Of a stretch of 64,000 nucleotides of DNA, positions 1 through 7,800 are shown one piece after another. This DNA comes from UMGS1766 sp963597355 (GTDB lineage: Bacteria > Bacillota > Clostridia > Oscillospirales > Oscillospiraceae). The notes below the pieces were generated by a model. It was not told where the DNA came from. It searched no databases and worked only from the letters and a program-made list of their open reading frames with translations. Where the stretch lies: contig CAVBPR010000020.1 in the NCBI GenBank assembly GCA_963597355.1, positions 37,010-101,009 of the forward strand, in the 5' to 3' direction. How positions within the stretch are numbered: position 1 is the first letter of the stretch; the number at the start of each line of letters is the position of its first letter. Position numbers and translations under genes: made by a program.

Positions 1-7
1 AAACAGC

Positions 8-51
8 GTCCGATCTCTGTCAGTTCGACAGGGATCGGACGTTATTTTTTT
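8..51 (+). terminator. Rho-independent terminator at left edge
   Basis: A 14-bp stem (GTCCGATC...GATCGGAC, with one mismatch) and a 5-base loop are followed by seven T. The T-run is on the plus strand, so it mainly terminates a plus-strand gene lying left of the window. On the minus strand it could also serve weakly as the end of the glycosyltransferase gene. Confidence 0.8.
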
Positions 52-53
52 AT

Positions 54-2582
54 TTACGGAACAGGGTCGTATTTTCGAAGGGAAAAATCCTCCCGAACCA
101 GCGACAGGTTGGGGTTGTAGTAGGGGTCACCCTTCTTCAGCTCGTCCCCCCATCTGGCCAGAAAACGGAGCCGCTCCCCGTTGAAACGCTGTCGCTTCTC
201 CGGCGTGTCCTCCAGCCCCCGGCTTTCCGACTCGTAGTGATACAGCTCCGCATAGGGGGTCCAGACAATAAGATAACCGGCCTTTCGGATCCGCATGCAG
301 AGATCCACATCGTTAAAGGCAACCTTGAAGCTCTCGTCCAGTCCATGCACCTCGTCCCACACACTGCGGCGCATCATAAGGCAGGCGGCAGTGCAGGCGG
401 AATAGTTCTGGGCAATGGCGAGGCGGGACATGTATCCGTAATCCCCCCGGGCAAAATACTTGTGGGCGTGGCCGGCCACACCGCCGATACCCAGAATCAC
501 ACCGCCATGCTGCACCTTGTTGGATGGATAGTACAGCATTGCTCCCACAGCGCCCACGTCCGGGCGCTGGGCGAACATCAGCATTTCCTCGATCCAGTTG
601 GGGGTGATAACCTCAATGTCGTTGTTCAGCAGCAGCAGGTAGTCTCCCCGGGTCGCCTTTGCGCCTTCGTTGTTCAGGTAGGAATAGTTGAACTCCCCGT
701 TGGGAGGCGTTACCGTAACCACCCGGACATTATTGTATTGTTCCAGAGAGCGGTAGTAATCAAAGGTCTCCGGCTGTTTGCTGTTGTTTTCCACAATGAC
801 GATTTCAAACCGCTTCCAGGTGGAGCGGCGGAGAATGGAATCCACGCACCGCTTCAGCACGTCCACATGGTCGCAGCTGGGAATCAGGATCGACACCAGG
901 GGCTTGCCCTGAATGGCATAGCGAATGCGGTAGGTAGACGGGATGCGGGCATCCTCCACCCGGCCCTTCAGGCCAACCCGCTCCAGATGATCCGTCAGTG
1001 CCTTCTTTGCCGCGTCCATAATGTAGGGCTTTGCCCCGATGTCGGCAGCGGTGGATGCCGCGCTGGCCCGCCAGAAATAAAGCACTTTGGGAATGTGGAC
1101 AATCTTCTCCGCCTGTTCCGTCAGCCGCAGAATCAGGTCGTAGTCCTGACTGCCGTCGCACTCCGGCCGGAACGCCCCCACCTGCTCCTGCAGAGCCCGG
1201 GAGAACACCGTAAAGTGGCAGATGTAATTATAGCTGCGCAGGGTGTCCGGAGCGTAGTCCGGCTTGAAGTTGGGGCAGTAGGCGTCGGTGGGAACGGTGG
1301 TAAAGGTGTTCTCATCCGTATAGAGGAAGTCCGCTCCCTGCTGGCAGATGGCCTTCATGTCCTCGTAGAGGGCGCTGGGGTGGAGCAGGTCGTCGTGGTC
1401 AAACAGGCCGATGTAATCTCCCGTTGCCATGGCAAGGCAGGCATTGGTGTTGCCGGAAATGCCAAGGTTTTTCTCCAGCTTCTGATACCGCACCCGGCTG
1501 TCCTTTTCGGCAAACTCCTGACAGATCTGCCCCACCGAGGGGTGATCTGCGTCGCTGCCGTCCCCCAGGCAAAGCTCCCAGTTTCCGTAGCTCTGGAGCT
1601 GAACGGACTGAATCATCTCCCGCAAAAACCGCTCCGGCGTGTTGTACAGGGGCACCAGAATGCTGAATTTAACCTCCCGTGGGAAGGTTTCCTGCTGCTC
1701 CGCCTCGTACTGCTCCTGGGAAATTCCAAAGCTGGGCGGGCAAACCAGCCAGCCTTCCTTCTGCCACTTTTTCTTCCAGTTCTCCAGCATCCGCAGCTGC
1801 TGCCGCTCCTGCAGCACTGCCCTTGGCCCCCGGCGGAGCATATCCCGTCCACTTCGGACCATGCCCCGCAGGGCCGGAAAACGATTCAGCATTTTTCGCA
1901 ACCCGGTGGTAACCGCCCGCATGGGGCGGGTAAGGCGCCAGCTGATGGAGCTGTGAATGGAGGCAATGGCTGCATCCCGCTGCATGATCTCGCTGGTGAG
2001 CTGCTCGCTTTGCAATTGCCAGTTCTGGATTTCCTGCTCCAGCTCCTCTGCGTGCTCCGCCGCATCCGCCAGCTCCTGATGGGCCTGCTTCAGCTGCTGT
2101 TCCAGCTCTGCAATATGGGTCAGCCGGGCGAATTCCCGGAACACCGCCTCCCGGCGGCACAGGCAGCCGCTGCCCTCCAGCACCAGCCGCAATAGTCCCG
2201 GCAGATCCAGCGGCATGGTGCGCACATCGTTCCCCGTCAGAATTGCGGTGGCAGAGCCGATAAAGCACAGCTCCGCCTCCGGCTCGGTGGACAGATACTG
2301 ATACTGCCGCTCCAGCCGGTTGATGGGCCACCACTTATCCGGGGTGGCAAAGGCGATGTAGTCGCCCCGGGCATCGGCAATGGCGCCGCTGACCGCGCCT
2401 TCTTCTCCCACCGGGCGAAACACCCGCACCCGGGGATCTTCAATCGGATACGCCTGCCCTTCAGCACAGGCGAGAATCAATTCCAGTTTGTGGTGCGTCT
2501 GAGCCAGAATACGGCGAATGCACTCGCTGGCATCGCTTCCGTCACAATTCAGCACAACGCTGATCAGTGAAGAATCCCGCAA
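54..2582 (-). CDS. Multi-domain family 2 glycosyltransferase
   Basis: An 842-residue protein predicted to transfer sugars onto a surface polysaccharide or glycan, cytoplasmic side. Residues 1-150 resemble a degenerate GT2 Rossmann domain (opens SLISVVLNCDGSD, ends of strands weak). Residues about 155-215 form a Glu/Gln-rich coiled coil ending in SISWRLTRPMR, a linker common in polysaccharide glycosyltransferases. A first complete GT2 domain starts near 305 (FSILVPLYNT) with an acidic DHDD motif at 395-398. A second starts near 560 (PLVSILIPSCD) with LLLLNNDIEV as the DxD-like site and a C-terminal D-V-D-L-C-M-R segment. No membrane segment is seen. The donor and acceptor cannot be read from sequence. 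The gene is monocistronic here, with its own promoter. Confidence 0.88.
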   Translation of the reverse strand: MRDSSLISVVLNCDGSDASECIRRILAQTHHKLELILACAEGQAYPIEDPRVRVFRPVGEEGAVSGAIADARGDYIAFATPDKWWPINRLERQYQYLSTEPEAELCFIGSATAILTGNDVRTMPLDLPGLLRLVLEGSGCLCRREAVFREFARLTHIAELEQQLKQAHQELADAAEHAEELEQEIQNWQLQSEQLTSEIMQRDAAIASIHSSISWRLTRPMRAVTTGLRKMLNRFPALRGMVRSGRDMLRRGPRAVLQERQQLRMLENWKKKWQKEGWLVCPPSFGISQEQYEAEQQETFPREVKFSILVPLYNTPERFLREMIQSVQLQSYGNWELCLGDGSDADHPSVGQICQEFAEKDSRVRYQKLEKNLGISGNTNACLAMATGDYIGLFDHDDLLHPSALYEDMKAICQQGADFLYTDENTFTTVPTDAYCPNFKPDYAPDTLRSYNYICHFTVFSRALQEQVGAFRPECDGSQDYDLILRLTEQAEKIVHIPKVLYFWRASAASTAADIGAKPYIMDAAKKALTDHLERVGLKGRVEDARIPSTYRIRYAIQGKPLVSILIPSCDHVDVLKRCVDSILRRSTWKRFEIVIVENNSKQPETFDYYRSLEQYNNVRVVTVTPPNGEFNYSYLNNEGAKATRGDYLLLLNNDIEVITPNWIEEMLMFAQRPDVGAVGAMLYYPSNKVQHGGVILGIGGVAGHAHKYFARGDYGYMSRLAIAQNYSACTAACLMMRRSVWDEVHGLDESFKVAFNDVDLCMRIRKAGYLIVWTPYAELYHYESESRGLEDTPEKRQRFNGERLRFLARWGDELKKGDPYYNPNLSLVREDFSLRKYDPVP

Positions 2583-2650
2583 ATAAGACCTCTCCTTTCC
2601 TGTCCTCTTTCCCCGAAACGGGGCGAGGGATTACATAATATATCTAGGAT

Positions 2651-2679
2651 ACTATACCCCTTTTTATTCCTTTTGTCCA
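2651..2679 (-). promoter_or_regulatory. Sigma-A-type promoter of the glycosyltransferase gene
   Basis: On the minus strand a TGGACA -35 and a TATAGT -10 are separated by 17 bp, about 70 bp upstream of the start codon. Confidence 0.6.
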
Positions 2680-2764
2680 TGGGCAAAAATGCAGGTTTTC
2701 TTTCTTCTGTCAATGTGCTAAAATTATTTTTAAATCGGAAAAAACGCACCAAGGGGGGTAGCGC

Positions 2765-3754
2765 ATGGAAGACAAGCGAAACTGGCGGCTGGACAACGCC
2801 CGGGCCGTGCTGATTGTGCTGGTCGTTCTGGGACACATGGTGCATTGGGGAAACTTCCCCGGCAGCCAGTTCCTCTACCGGCTGATTTACGCCTTCCATA
2901 TGCCGGGCTTTGCCCTGCTGTCCGGCCTTTGCTGGAAGGGCATCGGCAAAGGAAGAGTGCTCCGCCGCCTCGCCTGGCCCTACTTTATTTTTCAGTCCGT
3001 CTACCTGCTCTTCGATCGCCTCGGCCCGCTGGCCGTTGCCTGGAAGCCGGAACCGCTGACCTACACCAAGCCCTACTGGCTTCTGTGGTACCTCATGGCG
3101 CTGATGGGCTGGAACGTGCTTGCCGCCATCATGCCGGAGGGAAAACGAACCGGTCTGGCCATTCTGGCCGGCAGCGTAGGTTTTGCCCTGCTGGTGGGCT
3201 TCGACCCGGAGCTGGACTACTACCTCAGCCTGTCCCGCACCCTGGTGCTGTTCCCCTTTTTCTGGGGCGGCGTTCTCCTCCGCCGCAGCGGCCGCCCTTT
3301 TCCGGAGCGCCCCTGGATGCGGCCTGTCGCCGCCGGCGGATTTGCCCTCTGCGCCGGAGGGATCTGGCTGCTGGGGGATCGGCTGGATGTCCGGTGGATG
3401 TACCACGGGTTTCCCTACCCGGACCTGAACTACAATCCCCTGATCCGCCTCGGCCTGCTGGCGCTGGCCGCTGTGCTCATCGCCTGTCTGCTGGCGCTGG
3501 TGCCCAACCGGCGGGTGGAGGTGGTCACCTATCTGGGGCAGAACACCATGCCGGTGTTCCTGCTCCACGGATTTGTCGTCCGGGGCTTTGGCTGGCTGGG
3601 AGCGTTTCACGGGGTCGTCTGGCCCTGGTTTCTCTTCCCTGCCCTGTCCATCGGTCTGGCGTTGCTGCTGGCCTCTCCGCCGGTGGTAAAGGTGATGAAG
3701 CCGCTGATGCAATGGCCCTTCCCCCTCCGCCGCCCCGCTTCTTCCGGGAAATGA
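2765..3754 (+). CDS. Acyltransferase 3 family integral membrane protein
   Basis: 329 residues with about ten hydrophobic segments. The N-terminal pattern (NARAVLIVLVVLGHMVHW, then a YAFHMPGFALLSG segment) is that of the acyltransferase-3 family (Pfam PF01757), in which the His after the first helix is essential for moving acyl groups from the cytoplasm to an exported sugar or peptidoglycan. The start follows a strong GGGGGG ribosome-binding site. It is closest in feel to the fucose 4-O-acetylase-like subgroup. It sits divergent from the glycosyltransferase, so modification of the same glycan is possible but unproven. No fused SGNH domain is present. Confidence 0.85.
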   Translation: MEDKRNWRLDNARAVLIVLVVLGHMVHWGNFPGSQFLYRLIYAFHMPGFALLSGLCWKGIGKGRVLRRLAWPYFIFQSVYLLFDRLGPLAVAWKPEPLTYTKPYWLLWYLMALMGWNVLAAIMPEGKRTGLAILAGSVGFALLVGFDPELDYYLSLSRTLVLFPFFWGGVLLRRSGRPFPERPWMRPVAAGGFALCAGGIWLLGDRLDVRWMYHGFPYPDLNYNPLIRLGLLALAAVLIACLLALVPNRRVEVVTYLGQNTMPVFLLHGFVVRGFGWLGAFHGVVWPWFLFPALSIGLALLLASPPVVKVMKPLMQWPFPLRRPASSGK

Positions 3755-3756
3755 CT

Positions 3757-3786
3757 TTTTGTGCATTTGCACAAAATTATTTTATT
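3757..3786 (+). terminator. Weak terminator after the acyltransferase gene
   Basis: A 9-bp perfect inverted repeat (TTTTGTGCA, 2-base loop, TGCACAAAA) starts two bases after the stop codon and is followed by an AT-rich tract. The stem is AT-rich, so termination may be inefficient. Confidence 0.45.
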
Positions 3787-3798
3787 TTCGAAAATAGA

Positions 3799-3827
3799 TT
3801 GCATCCACTGCCGATCTTCCGTATAAT
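3799..3827 (+). promoter_or_regulatory. Promoter of the C39-like lipoprotein gene
   Basis: TTGCAT and a perfect TATAAT are separated by 17 bp, 67 bp before the ATG at 3894. Confidence 0.7.
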
Positions 3828-3893
3828 GTCCCCATTCTGCGCTTGACGCAGAAAATCGGGCTGAGGGTAACCCCCTCAAAAAGGAGATCGACA

Positions 3894-4724
3894 ATGAAAA
3901 AAACAGTCACTATGGTGCTCATCTTTGCAATGATGCTGGCAATGCTGACCAGCTGCACCAATGACACACCGGCTATCAACGCCGAAGAAGCTTCCACCAG
4001 TGGTTCCGTTGAGACCACAAGCGAAAACTTTTCTGACGAAATGAAGATTCCCTATGCCGTGGATCTGTCCGAGGAAGACGGAGCGGATTCGGTGGAGCGC
4101 ACCGGCGACCACGCCAACTCCCCCTATTTCGCCCATCCGGATGTGTACAACATGGAATCTACCGACACGCTGACCGTTCTCCACAATTTCCGGACGATTC
4201 AGCAGACCAGCGAGTGGTCCTGCGGCGTCACGGCAGCGATGATGGTGCTGGACTGGTACGACATGCTGGGAGACTGGAACGAGGAAACTCTGGCGGCTCT
4301 GCGCCATTCTCTGGACGGAACGGAGCTGGAGGGGTATCCCGGCACCACGTTGAACCAGGCCATCGATATTTTTAACGGTGTAGGCAATTTTGATATAATC
4401 TCCACCCAGGATTATCCCGACGGGATCTGGATGGAGGACATCCAGGGCTGGCTGGAAGAGGGCAAGCCCGTTATGATCTGCTGGAACGACTTTGGCGGTC
4501 ACTGGCAGACCATCATCGGTTACGACACCATGGGCACAGAGAACACCAACGACGACGTGTTCCTGGTGGCGGACTCTTATGACACCACCGACCAGAATCA
4601 GGACGGCTACGGCGTTTACTCCGCCGAGCGGCTTCTCTACAACTTCTCCATGTACGGCGCATTCCCCGACAGCGAGGGCGGCAGCGACTGCCTCTTCCTG
4701 GTGGCAAGCCCCAGCGCTTCCTGA
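3894..4724 (+). CDS. C39-like cysteine peptidase lipoprotein
   Basis: 276 residues. The ATG at 3894 is chosen because it follows an AAGGAG site and opens a lipoprotein signal (MKKTVTMVLIF..., lipobox LTSC near residue 19), so the mature protein should be lipid-anchored outside the cell. After an acidic Ser/Thr/Glu-rich spacer, residues about 100-270 form a C39-like (PF13529 type) papain-fold domain: the Cys in QTSEWSCGVTAAMMVLDWY, the His in GGHWQTIIGYD and the Asp in VADSYDTTD match the Cys-His-Asp catalytic order. The substrate is unknown; no ABC exporter or leader-peptide gene is adjacent, so it is not an obvious bacteriocin-processing enzyme. Confidence 0.85.
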   Translation: MKKTVTMVLIFAMMLAMLTSCTNDTPAINAEEASTSGSVETTSENFSDEMKIPYAVDLSEEDGADSVERTGDHANSPYFAHPDVYNMESTDTLTVLHNFRTIQQTSEWSCGVTAAMMVLDWYDMLGDWNEETLAALRHSLDGTELEGYPGTTLNQAIDIFNGVGNFDIISTQDYPDGIWMEDIQGWLEEGKPVMICWNDFGGHWQTIIGYDTMGTENTNDDVFLVADSYDTTDQNQDGYGVYSAERLLYNFSMYGAFPDSEGGSDCLFLVASPSAS

Positions 4725-4756
4725 GTCTGTCAAGCTTAAACGCAAAAACCAAAAAA

Positions 4757-4782
4757 CCACCGGCTATGCCGGTGGTTTTTTT
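4757..4782 (+). terminator. Terminator after the C39-like gene
   Basis: CCACCGGC, loop TAT, GCCGGTGG, then seven T: a compact intrinsic terminator 32 bp after the stop codon. Confidence 0.9.
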
Positions 4783-4851
4783 CGACAAAAGGCTTGCAGC
4801 CTGCGGGCGGCAAACTCTGCGAGGCTTTTTTGACACTTTGCAAAAATTCAA

Positions 4852-4891
4852 CCGGTGCGGCCAATTGGAAAAGGCCGCACCGGTTTTTTTT
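4852..4891. terminator. Bidirectional terminator ending the surface-protein gene
   Basis: An 11-bp perfect stem (CCGGTGCGGCC / GGCCGCACCGG) with a 10-base loop has eight T on the plus side and a TTGAATTTTT tract on the minus side. It lies four bases beyond the stop codon of the minus-strand surface protein and backs up the neighbouring plus-strand terminator. Confidence 0.85.
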
Positions 4892-4894
4892 GCT

Positions 4895-7800
4895 TTATTC
4901 GCTTTTTGCGTAGCTCTGCTTTTTCTTCCGAAGCAGCATCCACATGCCGACGGCGGAGGCCATCAAAGCGGCGGAAGCCAGCATCGGAACGGAAGCGTCA
5001 CCGGTCTTTGCGCTCTCGGCAGCGGTGGGCTTGCCGGTTTCACTGCTATTGCCGTCCTTGCCGGAAGCGTCGTCCTTCTTCTCCGGGTCGGTGGAATCCG
5101 AGGGCAGCTGCCCCTTCTTCACCGTAACGTCCGTCATATCATAGAGGGAGGTCTGCCGGTTCAGGAAGCGGACATAGGACACCAGAGCGTAATAGCCCTG
5201 CTCCGTTGCCATGCCGTTGGGGGCATTATCGGTGGCCACATTGCGGAAGCCGCCGCCGGAGACATAGTAGGCGCAAAGCGCACCCAGAGCGGACACGCCG
5301 TTTTTCGTAAAGCGGCTGTCGGTGGCGGGATTGATGCTCAGTGCCGTCAGAGCCACTACCACCTGAGCGCAGGACTCGCTGTTGCCGTCGCCGCTGGTGT
5401 TGGCAAAGCCGCCCTTGTCGTCCTGCTGCCGGCTCAGCCAGTTCAGCGCCTGATCCACTGCCTTCCGCACTGCGGTGTTGTCGGCATAGTAGGGAGCCAG
5501 TGCCTGAATGGCCATGGCCGTCATGTCCACATCCGACGTTTCTGCGCTGGCAGAGGTTGCCCAGCCGCCGTCGGAGAGCTGCCTGGAGAGAATGTACTCC
5601 ACCAGATTCTCCCGGGTGGTCTGGGTCTTGCCCTCCGCCGCGGCGGGGATGGCATAGTTGCCGCTGTCCAGAGCGATCAGCGCCCAGATGGGGCCGTTGA
5701 CTCCCTGCCAGACCACCTTGTCAAAGTCCGCCAGAGGGGCGGTCAGGTCATAGCCTTCCACATCCCGCGGGTCATAGCCGGCGGCGGTCAGGCCCAGAAT
5801 GGTGCGGGAGTACTCGGTGTACTTGTTCTTGCTGAGCACGCCCTGCTTTTCCTTCACCAGCGTTGCCACATTATTATAGTAAGTCTGGTAATAGTCGCCT
5901 TCCCCGGAATATCCTGCCCGGGCCAGACCCAGCACTGCCCAGTCGCCGGCAATGCTGCCGCTGACAGGATTGGTAACGGTGCTGATGAGATAGTTTCCGG
6001 TCGTGGCGTAGATTTCCTCCAGGCTGGCGTCCGTCACGTCCGGAGTGGGGGTGGGCACGTTGCCGGAGAAGTCCTCCTTGGAATAGTCATCCGTGTAGTG
6101 GAAGACGATGGTGTCTCCGTCGGAAAGGGTCTGCTCCTTCACGCCGTAATTGCCATAAACGCCGTTGAGGGTGAACATCCAGCCGGAATTGCTGCCGTTG
6201 TCAAAGGCGGAAAGACCGTTGACCTCGGTAACGTAGTTGCCGCCGGCATTCGTCCAGCTCATGCTGTTTTCCGTCAGCGCCTGCTCCAGCACATCCAGAA
6301 CCGTGCTCTCTGCGGCAACGGTGTAGGTCGTGGGGGCGATCCAGGTGGTCAGGTTTCCCTCTGCCAGCGTGTGGGTGCTGCCCCCCGTATGGTGGCTGTC
6401 ACCCAGCAGGGAGAACACCACGGTGATGTAGTCGCCGCTGAGAGCGGCCCGGGTGATGGTCAGAGTAACGGTCTGCTGGCGGCCGTCCTTTTCTGCCTTG
6501 ATGGTGAAGGTGTTGTCCCCCACCTCCAGCGCCTGTGCCTCGGTGACCGCCTCGCCCTGAGCGTTATAGATCACGGTGGTTGCGCCGGTGCGGCAGAAGC
6601 TCTTCAGCAGGACAGAAGTCACATTGTTGTCCACCGCAATGGCGTAGTTCTCCCCGTCCTCGCTGGTGGCCTTATAGTCCGTGGTGTAGCCGCTCATCTG
6701 CGCCGTGGCAGTGATGCCGGTGATCAGGCTGGACTCGGTGGCAGAGGAGGTGCTGGTGATCTTCAGCAGGTAGATCACCGGAGCGGCCTCGCCGTTCTGC
6801 ACAATCACCCGCACCAGCTTTTCGCCGGTAGACTGGCTGACGAAGAAGCCGTCTGCGCTTTCATCGGCGGCGATGCGCTGGTTGTTAATGTAGATGTTGT
6901 CGTCCTCACCGGCGCCGTTAACTGCGATGGACAGCTCGCTCATGTCCCCTACGTTGACCTCATAGACCTGCTGACCGGCTGCAAAGTCCACGGTTTGGGT
7001 CTGGCCGTTGCCGGTGATGGTCACGCCGGCAGGTGCGGCGGTGGTGCCCACGGCGGATTCACTGGCGGTGGTGCGGACGACCTGGGAAACCTCGGTGGAT
7101 TTTTCGTTGAATACGCCGGCCCAGATATTGGAGGCGGTGACCACCTTCACATAGTGGAATTCCATGCCGGACACATCGACGGGATTGCCGTCGCCGTCCA
7201 CAGCCCACTCCAGGTCAAAGCCGTTGGAGGCGGTGGGGTTTGCCCCGTAGGGGTTCACGTCCACCCCATAGGTTCCGTTTTTGTAGTAGTCCGCATAACC
7301 GAACTTCGTCACCGCGCTGTAGGAGCTGGTGTTGCCGGTGCCCTGAACGGTGCCGTCCTCAGAGGAAGGCAGCAGGATGCCGGACAGGGTGATGCTGTCC
7401 CCGGTCAGCAGGCTGTTCAGGGGATAGTTCGTCTGCAGCGGCCAGTTGCCGGTCTGGGAGGAACCGTCCTTGCTGTTGCCCTGGTTGTCCGTCCAGGCGG
7501 TTTTGCCGGAGGCGGTTTTCGTGTAGGTTACGGTGTAGTCCCAGATGGTGGAGTCTTCGTAGTGCTCGCTGCCGGCCAGAGCATACCAGTTCTCTCCGTC
7601 CTCGGAAACCCAGACCTGACCGGGCTCGGCAAAGCTGCCGCCATCGGAGTAGGCGTTGCCGTAGACATAGAAGTCTACGCCGTATTTGTTATTTTCATTG
7701 TCCGTCAGGGGATTTTCAAAATAGTAAGTGATATAGCCGCCGAAATTGCCCAGAGATTTCAGCGAACCGCTCAGGGTAGTTTCCGGGCCGATGCCGTAGC

